Below are positions 1-9,800 of a DNA stretch of 64,000 nucleotides, one piece after another (position 1 is the first letter of the stretch; the number at the start of each line of letters is the position of its first letter). A model generated the notes under the pieces. The model did no database searches, was not told the DNA's origin, and was given only the letters and a program-made list of their open reading frames with translations. The position numbers were made by a program, and so were the translations under genes. Location: contig NZ_ABCS01000024.1 of the NCBI RefSeq assembly GCF_000170895.1, positions 49,885-113,884 of the forward strand. Direction: 5' to 3'. This DNA is from Plesiocystis pacifica SIR-1 (lineage in GTDB: Bacteria; Myxococcota_A; Polyangia; Nannocystales; Nannocystaceae).

Positions 1-30
1 GCAAGGTCGCCCGCGAGGCGTCGACAGCCG

Positions 31-1953
31 TCAGCCCATGCGCTGCTGGAAGTAGAGCTCTTCGATGGCCGAGACCTTGTCGGCCTCGCCCGCGTGCTTG
101 TCGGAGCGAATCGCGACCAGCTTCGGATCGCGCAGCTTGAGCTCCTTGGTCACGTTGTCCTTCACGATGCCCTCGAAGCGCACGACCACGACGATGTGCG
201 GGCGCAGCTCGACGCCCGGGCGCACGCCAGAGGAGCTCTGCCGCTCGACCCGCTTCCCGGTCATCAGGCCGTTGCGCATGATCTCGGCTTGGATCTCGCG
301 GTCGCGGTGGACGTCGACGCCGGCCACGTCGCCCACGTCGACGAAGCCCCCGTCGGCCGTGCGTGCGCCGATCGCGAAGCTTCCGAACATGCCGGCCTTT
401 TGCTTGGTGGTGACGGAGAAGATGCCCTGCAAGAGCACCAAGTCGAGGGTGATCTCGGGCTTGCGCTTGAGCCAGTTGGGGTCGCGGCGGGCGAGGGCGT
501 AGACCCCGTCGAGGTCCTTGGTGATGATGCCCTCGTGGCCCTGGTTGCGGAAGTATTGGTAGAGACGATTGACGTCGTTCTTGTTGTTGGCCAGCTGCCC
601 CTCGGCGATCTCGAGGGGGATGGGCAGGGGCCAGTTGGTCGCCGGGCCGAGGAAGCTTTGCAGGGCCTGGCGGCGCTGGCGTAGCTGCAGCTGGGTGAGG
701 TCCTGGCCGTTGAGGTACACGAGATCGAAAGCCGCGTACTTGAGGTTGACCGGGCGCTGGACGACCTCGCCGGACAGGCTCGCGTAGACCTCGTAGACCG
801 TGGCCGGGCGCGGGCCGTCGAGGTCGAGGACCGTGCCGTGCAGCTCGCCGTCGATGATCACGTCGCGGCAGGGCAGGTTGGTGATGGTCTGGCGCATGCC
901 CCGGATCTGCTCGAGCCAGTCCTTGCGCCCGCGGGTATAGGCGGCGCACAGCACCGAGCCGTGGGCGTCGCTGGACTTGTGCAGCATCATCCGGATGCCG
1001 TCGTACTTGCGCTCGACCCACGCGGGGTACTTCTTGACGCCGTCGGTGCTGCCGCTGGCCAGGGCCGGCTTGATGGCCACGAGGGGCTGGAGCCGGACCT
1101 CGCGCAGGCCCTCGGCGCCCTTGGTCGCGAGGGTGTTGGCGACGGCGAAGGGGTCGCTCAGGGCGATGGCGTGCTGCACCGCCTCGGGCTCGACGTCGTA
1201 GTAGGTCGCCAGGGCCTTGGCGATCACGGCGCCCTCGTACTCGAAGCCAAAGTCGGCCTTGCGCAGGATCAGCCGGGCGAGGAAGTAGGCCTCGACCTTG
1301 CCCATGCGCGTGAGCAGGGAGCGGAGCAGCTCGAATTTTTTGCTCCGGACCGCGTCGGGCAGGAACTCGAGGGTCAGCAGGACCTCGCCGGCGGTCAGCG
1401 GGGTCTCGCCCTTGAGCTCGCGGCGAGACTCGGCGAACAGCACCCCGACGTCGCCGACTTGGGTCAGGCGGTCGAGCATCTGGCGGCGGGTCTTCATGTC
1501 GACCTGCATCAGCAGGCGGACCAGGCTGTCGCGCTTGAAGGTGCTGGTCCGGCCGACGAACACGTCGCCGACCAGGCAGCCGATCTTTTGCACCGCCGAC
1601 AGGCCGATGTCCTTGTCGAGGAAGGACTCGACCAGGGCCGCGCGCCCGGCCGTGTCCGGGGGCGGGCTGATCTGCAGCTGAAACAGGCGCGCGCCCTTCT
1701 CAGGGTGCATGCGCATCAGCGGGATGAACAGGCCGCGGCACAGGGAGTAAAAGGGGATGGTCTCGAGCTCGGACAGCGATCGCCCTCGCTCGGACAGGCG
1801 GCTGACGCAGAACTGGACGTGCAGCGGCAGGCCGAGGGTCTGCTCCATGTAGGCCGCGCCGGGGCGGTGGCTGCCCAGGGCGCCGGTGAGCTGCTCGAGG
1901 TTGTCGCCGGAGTGGAACCAGCGGCGGACGGTGGCATCGTCGACGATGTGCAC
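31..1953 (-). CDS. ATP-dependent DNA ligase
   Basis: Seals DNA nicks through a lysine-AMP intermediate in repair or replication in the cytoplasm. The 640-residue protein has an N-terminal helical DNA-binding region (about 1-290) and a nucleotidyltransferase core. The core shows motif I K316-Y-D-G, IDGE at 367-370, AAFDLVY at 407-413, EGIITK at 474-479 and WLKRKP at 494-499. A C-terminal OB-fold follows. This domain order resembles archaeal and eukaryal ligase I enzymes rather than the short LigD type. No Ku or LigD primase gene is adjacent. The start is a GTG; a TACCCT box lies 9 nt upstream. It is divergent from the next gene. Bacteria normally rely on NAD-dependent LigA, so this is probably an accessory repair ligase (inference). 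Confidence 0.93.
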   Translation of the reverse strand: MHIVDDATVRRWFHSGDNLEQLTGALGSHRPGAAYMEQTLGLPLHVQFCVSRLSERGRSLSELETIPFYSLCRGLFIPLMRMHPEKGARLFQLQISPPPDTAGRAALVESFLDKDIGLSAVQKIGCLVGDVFVGRTSTFKRDSLVRLLMQVDMKTRRQMLDRLTQVGDVGVLFAESRRELKGETPLTAGEVLLTLEFLPDAVRSKKFELLRSLLTRMGKVEAYFLARLILRKADFGFEYEGAVIAKALATYYDVEPEAVQHAIALSDPFAVANTLATKGAEGLREVRLQPLVAIKPALASGSTDGVKKYPAWVERKYDGIRMMLHKSSDAHGSVLCAAYTRGRKDWLEQIRGMRQTITNLPCRDVIIDGELHGTVLDLDGPRPATVYEVYASLSGEVVQRPVNLKYAAFDLVYLNGQDLTQLQLRQRRQALQSFLGPATNWPLPIPLEIAEGQLANNKNDVNRLYQYFRNQGHEGIITKDLDGVYALARRDPNWLKRKPEITLDLVLLQGIFSVTTKQKAGMFGSFAIGARTADGGFVDVGDVAGVDVHRDREIQAEIMRNGLMTGKRVERQSSSGVRPGVELRPHIVVVVRFEGIVKDNVTKELKLRDPKLVAIRSDKHAGEADKVSAIEELYFQQRMG

Positions 1954-2003
1954 GGCCGGGCGAGGGTAGCAGCTTTGGGGCCGCTCCTGGGCTGGGGATC
2001 CGC

Positions 2004-2009
2004 TAGCAT
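2004..2009 (+). promoter_or_regulatory. putative -10 box for a leaderless start
   Basis: TAGCAT followed by exactly 6 nt and the GTG at 2016. This is one of a set of TAnnnT boxes placed 5-8 nt before start codons in this window. No clear -35 is visible. Confidence 0.4.
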
Positions 2010-2015
2010 GCGCCC

Positions 2016-2657
2016 GTGTCAGCCAAGGCGCTCATCGGTGGCCTCGTCCTCGGCCTGGCCCTCGGGGCCGGGGGCTCTTACGCCGTCCAGACCTACGTGC
2101 TCGAGGCCCCCGCGTGCTCGGGCCGCTGCGGGTCCGGCACGGTGTGCGTCGAGGATCTGTGCGTCGCGGCGGAGCCCGAGATCGACGCGCCCGAGGCCGA
2201 GCCCGAGGAGCCGGCCAAGAAAAAGCGCAAGGGCAAGCGCAAGAAGAAGAAGGGGGCTGGGGCCGAAGCGGACGCGGAGGCGGGCGGCCCCGCGATCGAC
2301 GACGACTCCGACGTGCCCGGCTTCGATCCCAGCGCCGACCGCAGCATCGGCGAGCGCGACGGGGTGGGGCGGCTCAGCGACGCCCAGGTCGACGCCGAGC
2401 TGGCCAAGCTCGACCGGCCCTTCCAGCGCTGCGTCCAGCAAGCCAGCGAGCGCGTCGACGATCTCGGTACGGGCAAGGTCAGCCTCAGCTTCGGCGTCGA
2501 CGGCAAGGGCAAGGTCACGGGGGTCAACGTCTCGGCGCCCGCGAACCTGAAGGACGCGGGCATCGTCCCGTGCGTGCGCAAGGCGATCTTCGCCCACAAA
2601 TTCCCCGCCTACGACGGGCCCGAGACCCGGGTCCGCTCGAGCTTCCACGTCGACTGA
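2016..2657 (+). CDS. membrane-anchored protein with TonB/AgmX-like C-terminal domain
   Basis: Hypothetical envelope protein of 213 residues. A single N-terminal membrane segment or signal anchor (about 5-24) is followed by a small region with four cysteines. Then comes an acidic/proline stretch and a strongly basic Lys/Arg run around 69-81. The C-terminal 100 residues have the layout of AgmX/PglI- and TonB-type domains: a paired cysteine before a GKVSLSFGVDGKG strand, then CVRKAIFAHKFP. Such domains in myxobacteria are linked to envelope complexes and gliding proteins, but no specific role can be given here. GTG start chosen because a -10-like box lies 6 nt upstream and the open frame has no earlier start. 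Confidence 0.8.
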   Translation: MSAKALIGGLVLGLALGAGGSYAVQTYVLEAPACSGRCGSGTVCVEDLCVAAEPEIDAPEAEPEEPAKKKRKGKRKKKKGAGAEADAEAGGPAIDDDSDVPGFDPSADRSIGERDGVGRLSDAQVDAELAKLDRPFQRCVQQASERVDDLGTGKVSLSFGVDGKGKVTGVNVSAPANLKDAGIVPCVRKAIFAHKFPAYDGPETRVRSSFHVD

Positions 2658-2715
2658 GAGGGTCGAGCTGGCGCCGCTCATCCTGCGCTCAACCTTGGTC
2701 GCGCAGGGTCTGGCC

Positions 2716-3543
2716 ATGCAGATCGCACTCCGTCGTTCGTTTCGCTCGCTCCACCTGCTGTTCGTGCCCCTGGCGCTGAGCTCGGGCCTCGCCGGCTGCG
2801 AGGGGTCGACCCTCGACGAGGACCCGCCCGAGGTCCGCGAGTCCGTCCGCGGTGCGCGGGTCTGCGAGCTCTTCGAGCTGACCCTCGAGGGGGAGCACCT
2901 GGCCATGGACGTGTGGAACAGCGGCGACTTGCACGATTGCCCCGACGCGTGGCTGGCCGCGGTCGATCCCCAGCGCTACGCCGTGGGCGGCCCTCGGTGG
3001 CGCTCGGTCGACGAGCAGTACACCGTGGACGCAGACGGCGAGCCCGTCGGCTTCGACGCCGAAGCCCTCGAGGTGCCGGCGGGGCTCGGTCAGGACATGT
3101 TCCTGGCGGCCCAGGTGCTGTTGATGCCGCTCGCCGTGCTCGAGCACATGCTCGGCGTCGACATCGAGTCCCTCGACGATCTACCCCCGATGGTCCACCA
3201 GACCATCCTCGACGGGACCCTGGCCACCGAGGGCTACGCGATCAACGAGGTCGAGCGCGCGCTGACCACCCGCATGGTCCACCACGCGGGCAGCGAGGTG
3301 TTCGTCCTCGACGACGGCGAGTGCCGCTACGCGATGAAGTACTACACGAACATCGTCGACCCGACGCTCACCAACGAGGACGCGGTCGCGGAGCTCGGCG
3401 ACAAATTCGAGCACCTGCCCCAGGGCTGGCGCTTCGAGGTCTTGAGCTTCGAGGAGGACCTGGTCGTCGCCGAGCTCGACGGCGTCGCGCACGTGATCGC
3501 CGACGAGTTTGGCAACTCCTACGATCGCTACGCGTGCGATTGA
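2716..3543 (+). CDS. hypothetical lipoprotein
   Basis: Unrecognised exported protein of about 275 residues. From the ATG at 2716 it starts MQIALRRSFRS, a basic n-region, then a hydrophobic core and the lipobox LAGC. An upstream TTG at 2695 keeps the frame open but gives a poorer signal peptide. The mature part is acidic, has a few cysteines (for example DLHDCPDAW and DGECRYAMKYY) and no motif I recognise. Its last 16 bases overlap the 3' end of the convergent histidine kinase gene. Confidence 0.75.
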   Translation: MQIALRRSFRSLHLLFVPLALSSGLAGCEGSTLDEDPPEVRESVRGARVCELFELTLEGEHLAMDVWNSGDLHDCPDAWLAAVDPQRYAVGGPRWRSVDEQYTVDADGEPVGFDAEALEVPAGLGQDMFLAAQVLLMPLAVLEHMLGVDIESLDDLPPMVHQTILDGTLATEGYAINEVERALTTRMVHHAGSEVFVLDDGECRYAMKYYTNIVDPTLTNEDAVAELGDKFEHLPQGWRFEVLSFEEDLVVAELDGVAHVIADEFGNSYDRYACD

Positions 3544-4919
3544 TCGATGCCGCTGGTCTCGGGCGCGGCGAGGGCCGGGCCGCGGATGTGGACGGCGAGC
3601 CCGGGCGGGTCGAGGACCTCGAACGCGAGGGTCCAGCCGAAGCGCTCGCAGACCTCGGCGACGATCGCCAGGCCCAGGCCCGTGCCCGAGGGTCCACGCG
3701 AGCGCGCGTCGTCCTCGCTGACGTGGCGCTGGGCCAGGCGCGGGAGCTGGGCCGGGCTGAGCCCGGGGCCGTCGTCGATGACCGCGAGCTCGAAGCCCTC
3801 CTCGCCTTCGTCGAGGACCAGGGTGACCTCGCTGGTGGTGTGCACGATCGCGTTGTGGGCCAGGTTGGCGAGGGCCTGCTCGAGCGCGGCCGGCTCGCAG
3901 GTGGCGAGCAGGGGCCGCTGTGGCCAGCTGCCCCGCACCTTGATCCCGTGCAGCGCACCCAAGGTGGCGAAGCGCCCGACCACGCGACGCAGGACCTCGC
4001 CCAGATCCTGGGCGCGCTCGCTCGGCGCCAAGCCGTGCTCGAAGCGGCTGGCCAGGCGCAGGTTCTCGGTCAGCTGGGTCAGGTAGACGACGTCGTCGAT
4101 GGACGCGGTCAGCTGCGCGCGGGTCGAGGGGTCCTCGGCCTCGCGGACCAGACCCTCGAGGCGCAGCTGCAGGGCCGCGAGGGGGGTGCGGACGTCGTGG
4201 GCGACGTCCTGGAGGTGGACCTCGAGGGCCTGGGTGCGCGCGTGCAGGGCGTCCGTGGTGGTCACGATCCGCTCGTGGCTGTGGGTGAGCTGCCGAGCCA
4301 AGCGCCCGAGGGCGTCGTCGCCCGGGGCCTCGATGGGCACGAAGTTCGCCGCGTCACCGACCTGCTCGGCCCGCTGGGCGAGGCGCTCGATCCGTGCGAG
4401 GAGCGGGCGGATCGCCACGAAGATCGCCAGCGCGCTGGCGAGGGCGAGCACGACGGTGAGGCTGAACACGAGCACCGAGGAGCCGCGGCGCCGGTTGGCC
4501 TCGGGGGCGCTCCACTCGAGGCGGAACAGCTCGCAAGGCCCCGGCGGCCCCAGTCGGGCCAGCGCGCGACCGCTCCGGGGCGGCGTCCGCGTCGCGGTCA
4601 CGACGGCGTCCGAGCTCGCCCGCAGCTCGGCGACCAGCGCGGGGTCGAGGGCCGGGGCCGCGGGGTTGGCCGAGCGCAAGGTCGCGCCGTCGTAGGCGTA
4701 GATGGACTGGCCGTCCCCGCGGACTCGCCAGCTCGCAGGCTCGCGCAAGCAGGCGTCGACGCGGGATTGTTGCAGCGCCCCGTCTACGCTGAGGTTGGCC
4801 GCGCTCGCCAGCTCGGCCGCGTTCTTCGTGGCCAGGACGAAGACGAAGGTGCCGCCGAACAGGACCCCGAACACCGAGACGAGCAGCACCCGGGCGATCA
4901 GGCCGTGGGCCCGCCTCAT
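3528..4919 (-). CDS. sensor histidine kinase
   Basis: Membrane sensor kinase of a two-component system, 463 residues. Two membrane segments (about 8-30 and 148-170) flank a periplasmic domain of about 115 residues. A HAMP-like linker follows, then a HisKA dimerisation helix with H-box DVAHDVRTPLAAL and a HATPase_c domain with N-box LAHNAIVH, G1 DDGPGL and G2 GTGLGLAI. The start ATG overlaps the stop of the response regulator gene (ATGA), so the two are translationally coupled. The open frame extends upstream into the regulator gene, but that part is antisense-like shadow. The 3' end overlaps the convergent lipoprotein gene by 16 bp. Signal unknown. Confidence 0.93.
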   Translation of the reverse strand: MRRAHGLIARVLLVSVFGVLFGGTFVFVLATKNAAELASAANLSVDGALQQSRVDACLREPASWRVRGDGQSIYAYDGATLRSANPAAPALDPALVAELRASSDAVVTATRTPPRSGRALARLGPPGPCELFRLEWSAPEANRRRGSSVLVFSLTVVLALASALAIFVAIRPLLARIERLAQRAEQVGDAANFVPIEAPGDDALGRLARQLTHSHERIVTTTDALHARTQALEVHLQDVAHDVRTPLAALQLRLEGLVREAEDPSTRAQLTASIDDVVYLTQLTENLRLASRFEHGLAPSERAQDLGEVLRRVVGRFATLGALHGIKVRGSWPQRPLLATCEPAALEQALANLAHNAIVHTTSEVTLVLDEGEEGFELAVIDDGPGLSPAQLPRLAQRHVSEDDARSRGPSGTGLGLAIVAEVCERFGWTLAFEVLDPPGLAVHIRGPALAAPETSGIDQSHA

Positions 4920-5605
4920 GGCCTCGAAGCCTCGCTGGGCTCGAAGCAGTAGCCGACCCCGCGCACGGTCTGGAGGGCCTCTCCGGCGACGCCGAGCTTC
5001 TTGCGGATCCGCGCGATGTGGCTGTTGAGGGTGCGATCGCTGCGCCTGCCGTCGACGGGCAGGGCCGCCTCGGCCAGCTGCCGACGCGACATGACCCGCC
5101 CGGGGTTTTGGACCAAGGTGGCGAGGAGGTTGAACTCGTGGGCCGTGAGCTCGGCGTCGCGTTCGCCAACTCGGACCAGGCGGCGGTCGAGATCGAGGCG
5201 CACCTCGCCCCAACGCAGCTCGCGGCGCGAGCTCGGCCGCGCTTCACCGAGGCGCGCGCGGATCCTGGCGAGCAGCTCGTCCATGAAAAAGGGCTTGCTC
5301 ATCCAGTCGGCCGCGCCGAGCTCGAAGCTGCGCAGGCGATCGTCGAGCTCCGTGCGCGCGGTCAGGACCAGCACGGGCACGCTCGAGCGCCCCCGCCGGG
5401 CCTCGAGCAGCTCGTAGCCGTCGCGCTCGGGCAGCATCATGTCGAGCACGACCAGGTCGAAGCCGCCGGCCAACATCTGGCGCATGCCCGAGGCGCCGTC
5501 GAGGCACAGCTCGCACGCGTAGCCGGCCCCGCGCAGCCCCCGGACGAGGCCGCTGGCGATGCCGGGGTCGTCCTCGATGATCAGGATTCGGCGGGGCTGG
5601 GCCAC
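4916..5605 (-). CDS. OmpR-family response regulator
   Basis: DNA-binding response regulator, about 229 residues. The receiver domain starts RRILIIEDDPG; the phospho-acceptor is the Asp in VVLDMMLPERDG, and the conserved Thr and Lys are in VLTARTE and MSKPF. The C-terminal winged helix carries LTAHEFNLLATL and ends RTVRGVGYCF-like (QTVRGVGYCFEP), typical of OmpR/PhoB proteins. I prefer the GTG at 5605, which leaves MAQPRRILII, over the TTG at 5620, because a TACGCT -10-like box lies 5 nt before 5605. It is the first gene of a two-gene operon with the kinase downstream. Confidence 0.92.
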   Translation of the reverse strand: MAQPRRILIIEDDPGIASGLVRGLRGAGYACELCLDGASGMRQMLAGGFDLVVLDMMLPERDGYELLEARRGRSSVPVLVLTARTELDDRLRSFELGAADWMSKPFFMDELLARIRARLGEARPSSRRELRWGEVRLDLDRRLVRVGERDAELTAHEFNLLATLVQNPGRVMSRRQLAEAALPVDGRRSDRTLNSHIARIRKKLGVAGEALQTVRGVGYCFEPSEASRP

Positions 5606-5610
5606 GCTCG

Positions 5611-5616
5611 AGCGTA
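5611..5616 (-). promoter_or_regulatory. putative -10 box for a leaderless start
   Basis: TACGCT on the minus strand, 5 nt before the GTG at 5605 of the response regulator gene. It belongs to the recurring TAnnnT pattern and helps decide the start. Confidence 0.35.
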
Positions 5617-5697
5617 TCAAGGGGCCCGGCTGGCTCGGGGGAGGGGCGCTGAGCGGGCTCGGGGAATCGAGGCTTTTTCTCGCGCCGCGTCCCGTCG

Positions 5698-5703
5698 TAG
5701 CGT
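5698..5703 (+). promoter_or_regulatory. putative -10 box for a leaderless start
   Basis: TAGCGT, then GGGCCC, then the ATG at 5710. The same TAGCGT box with an almost identical spacer precedes the lipoprotein gene at 27010. Confidence 0.4.
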
Positions 5704-5709
5704 GGGCCC

Positions 5710-6549
5710 ATGGCGACCATCCTCGTCACCGGAGCGTCCTCGGGCATCGGCCTCTCCACGGCGCGGCTGCTCGCCAGCCGGGGCCACCGCGTGTTCGGGA
5801 CCAGCCGGCGCAGCCCCGAGGCGGTCGTCGCCAAGCTCGGCGCCCAGCCCTTCACCTTCGTGACCATGGACGTGCGCGACCCCGGCTCGGTCGCGGCCGC
5901 GATCGCCGAGGTCCACCGGCAGATCGCGGACGAGCTGGGCCCGGATCAGGGTCTCGACGTGGTCGTCAACAACGCGGGCATGGGCGTGGCCGGGGCCCTC
6001 GAGGACACCTCGGACGCCGAGGCCCTCGAGCAGCTGGACACCAACTTCCTCGGCGTCCACCGGGTGTGCCGGGCCGTGCTCCCCGACATGCGCGCGCGCG
6101 GGCGGGGGCGCATCGTCAACGTCGGCTCCCTCGCGGGCCGGATCACGCTGCCCTTCCAGGGCTTTTACAGCGCGAGCAAGTACGCGCTGTCGGCCTACAC
6201 CGAGGCGCTGCGCATGGAGCTGCGGGCCTTCGGCGTGAGCGCGACGCTCATCGAGCCGGGCGACTTTCAGACCGGCTTCACCGACGCCCGCCAGCTCGCC
6301 GCCGCGAGCGAGGGCTCCGCCTACGCGCCGACCATGACCAAGACCATGGCGGTGTTCGAGGCCGACGAGCTCAGCGGCCGCAGCCCCGACGAGGTCGCGC
6401 GGGCCATCGCGCGGGCCATCGATGTCCGCAACCCGCGGGTCCGCTACACCGTCGGTCCGCTGGGTCAGCGCCTGGGCGTCATGCTGCGCAGCCTCATGCC
6501 CGAGCGGGTGTTCGAGGCGATCTTCTCGAAGCTGTACAAGCTCCGCTGA
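5710..6549 (+). CDS. SDR-family oxidoreductase
   Basis: Classical short-chain dehydrogenase/reductase, 279 residues, cytoplasmic. The cofactor loop TGASSGIG is at residues 7-14, the NNAG motif follows the fourth strand, and the catalytic Ser and YSASK are present (SLAG then FYSASK). The C-terminal 60 residues (VGPLGQRLGVMLRSLMPERVF) resemble SDRs annotated as acting on hydrophobic or steroid-like substrates, so a lipid substrate is possible but not shown. Monocistronic. The ATG start is 6 nt after a -10-like box. Confidence 0.92.
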   Translation: MATILVTGASSGIGLSTARLLASRGHRVFGTSRRSPEAVVAKLGAQPFTFVTMDVRDPGSVAAAIAEVHRQIADELGPDQGLDVVVNNAGMGVAGALEDTSDAEALEQLDTNFLGVHRVCRAVLPDMRARGRGRIVNVGSLAGRITLPFQGFYSASKYALSAYTEALRMELRAFGVSATLIEPGDFQTGFTDARQLAAASEGSAYAPTMTKTMAVFEADELSGRSPDEVARAIARAIDVRNPRVRYTVGPLGQRLGVMLRSLMPERVFEAIFSKLYKLR

Positions 6550-6691
6550 GGCCGGCCAGCCGGTCGTGGGGCGCGTGAGCCCGGCGTGCGCGCGGCAGGG
6601 ATCAGTCGTCGGCCGAGCTGCACTGCCTCATCGAGTTCATCGAGCTCATCGACCGCGAGCGCGGTGGGTCTGTCTCGTGCCCTGACGAGAG

Positions 6692-6707
6692 CCCAGCAGA
6701 GGCTGGG
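6692..6707 (+). terminator. hairpin downstream of the SDR gene
   Basis: CCCAGC, loop AGAG, GCTGGG. A weak T-rich stretch (GGTTTTGG) follows a few bases later. The 6550-6815 gap otherwise holds a 9-nt tandem repeat (CATCGAGTT type, near 6633-6659) and no convincing gene. Confidence 0.35.
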
Positions 6708-6815
6708 TCCGTGGTTTTGGTTCGAGAGAGGCCACTGAGCCGCACCTGACACTTGGTCACTCGCGCACTCATCAACTCATTCACCGATCCCCGATCCAGA
6801 GAGAAGCCAACACCC

Positions 6816-9800
6816 ATGACCTCGACCGCACTGCGCCGCATCACTGCGTTGATGGCGCTTCCACTCTTCCTCGTGCCGCTCTCGAGCGCCCAGGCCGGGC
6901 AGCTCACCCAGGGCGCCGGCGCGACGACCTCCGTCCACGCGACGATCGACGTCCACGTCGCCTTCCCGCCGACCCAGGACGAGCTCGACGAGCTCGACGA
7001 GGTGCTCCAGGAGAGCGCCCGGATGATCTGCGACGTGACCGAAGGCGGCGTGCTGATCACCGACTACAACCTGGCCAGCAATGGCTACTCCTCGGCGCAC
7101 GCGGACATGTACGTCTACCCGCCGGACTGGAACAACAAGGCCGTGGTCAGCCCCTCGGGGCCCTTCGGCTTCGGGCGCTTCCTGACGGCCGTGTTCGGCC
7201 AGGGCCCGGGGGTGTGGGGCCACGAGTTCGCCCACCTGCTCCTCGGCCTCAAGGACCAGTACTTCGACCAGGACTTCAACTACGGCTGCGGCATTGGCCA
7301 CGGCGTCGACGACGTGGTCGATCGCCACAACAACTCGATCCTTCAGTCCTACACGGCGCGCTGCTACGACCCGACGGTGATGAACAACGTCGCGGCCTAC
7401 TCGAGCGAGTCGTGCACCAACGACCAGCACTGCATCGACAACGCCCCGGGCTTTCCCAAGTGCGGCGCGACGGCGCCGCTGACCTCGGAGCTCAACGTCC
7501 CGGCCAACTTCGAGTCCCGGCTCGGCGACAACAACTACCCCGGCCCGCGCCAGGGCGAGATGCTGTGGCTGCAGGCCAACGTCGGCGTCAACGTGCCCCA
7601 GGACGACTGGAGCGAGACCTCGCGGACCATCTGGTTCGTCGAGGCCGACGGGACCGAGGCCTGGAGCTACGACATCTACATCGACGCGCGCCAGACCGCG
7701 ACGGGGACCTACGAGCTCCAGGCTAGATTGCGCGACGTCCAGGGCAGCGACAAGGTCGTCCTCGACTGGCAGGTCGACGGGACGGAGGTGGTCCCGACCC
7801 TCGAGGTCGAGTTCGACTCGATGGCCGCCTCATGCCGCGGGCACGCCTCGCTCCGCCCGGCGGACGCCGTGATCGTCGACGGGATCCCGACGGGCACCGA
7901 CCAGGTGCAGCTGATCATCCCGGCCTCCGAGCTCAACGCCCCCGGCGCGACGGACATCATCCTCGACGTCACCCTCGACGGTGAGCTGTGCATGCACACC
8001 AACGACGACGCGATCTACATCTACTCGGCGACCTTCCCGGATCCCCTGCCGACGAACTCGGCGGCGGCCATGGGCGGGGCCTTCGTCGGGGCCAAGTACG
8101 ACGCGAACTCGGACCCCGAGTACCTGCAGATCGAGCAGTGCGACTCCTACGCCGGGGAGCGCTTCAACTCCGTGACCCAGCTGTGGGAGGCGAGCAACCA
8201 GTGGGCGAAGGTCCGCAAGGAGGCGGCCAAGCGCTTCGCCAACACGCCCTGCGACATCACCAAGATCGGCGAGCTCGGCTACTGCTGCGACGCCCAGGCG
8301 GGCTGCAAGGACTCGAGCCACCAGTGCATCTACGGCGCCTGCGTCGATCCGGACGCGGTCTGTGACCCCGACGTCGACTCGCAGTGCGGCCGCCACCTGC
8401 TGGGCACGGGCTCCGACTGGGAGTACCTGCGCTACAACCTCGAGTACAACTGGCAGCGCTCCGCCCCGGGCTTCGCCAAGGACCTCGACCTCTCCTTCTT
8501 CATGCCCGCGGGCACGCCGAACTCGGACCCGCGCTCGCCCCTGACCGACTGCGTCACCCACACGGCGACGGTCCACCACGACTTCGACGCCTACGACACC
8601 GTGGCGCTGGTCCTCGATCGCTCGAAGTCCATGGACCAGGACCAGGGCTCGCGCAAGCGCATCGAGTGGGCCCAGCGGGCGATCTTGAAGTGGACCGACC
8701 ACGTCGCCGACGGCGGCTCGGTGCAGGCCTCGCTGCGCAAGTTCAACCAGGACGCGCCGCCGGCGGTGTTCGGGTTCAAGACCGTGCTCGACGCCGTCGT
8801 GGGGGGCGAGACCGCGACGGAGATCGACAGCACGGCGATCGAGGAGTACCTCGAGGACATCGAGCCCGACGGCTCGACGGCCATCGGCGACGCCATCGAC
8901 GCGGCCGTCGCCGCGCTCATGGCCCACGACGACCTCGATCCGAACTCGAGCAACAACAACGCGATCTTCCTGATCACCGACGGCGAGCAGACCAGCGGAG
9001 ACAAGGATGTCTGCGACGCCCTCGAGGATGCGGCCAAGGACGACGTCCCGGTCTACATCGCGCCGGTCGGCTCGTTCAAGGAGGACGGCTTCGCCTGCGT
9101 CGAGGGCACGGGCGGCAAGCTGCTCGGGGCGGTCCTCGACCACGAGATCCCCGGGGCGCTGTTCGAGATGCACACGGACTACGAGGGCCAGGCCCTGTCC
9201 CTCGCCTACGAGCGCAGCGCCGTGTCCGGGCCCATGGGCGGCTACCCCTCGGACCGCAGCTACACGCTGCGCGTCGAGCCCAACGCCGAGGCGTTGAGCT
9301 TCCTGATCACCCCGGACTCGACCTACTTCAACACCTGGGACCTCGAGTTCACCCTCTCGGGCCCGCTGGGCGAGAGCATCACCGAGATCGACGCCAGCTA
9401 CGTGACCGTCGACCCCAACGGCTACTCGATCAGCGTGCGCGTCCCGAACCCGAGCGCGGGCGACTGGGAGATGAAGCTCTCGGCGCCGAACATGCCCTCG
9501 AAGCTCGAGCCCGAGGTGCAGACGCTGATGGCCCGGGTCGAGCACCCGGGGCCGCGCTGCGACGCGCGCGTGGCTCAGCCGCTGATCGAGTCGAGCACGG
9601 ACGCGGTCGAGATCACGGCCGGCGCGGTCTGGGACTACCCCCTGGCCGAGGGCGTGACCTACACGGCCACGGTCCGCGACCCCGCCGGGACCACGTCGAC
9701 GGTCCCACTGACCGTCGACGAGGACGGCCTGGCCCGGGGCAGCTTCGACGGCTACTCGACCGACGGCATCTACCTCGTGCGCGTCAACTGTGACGTCGCC

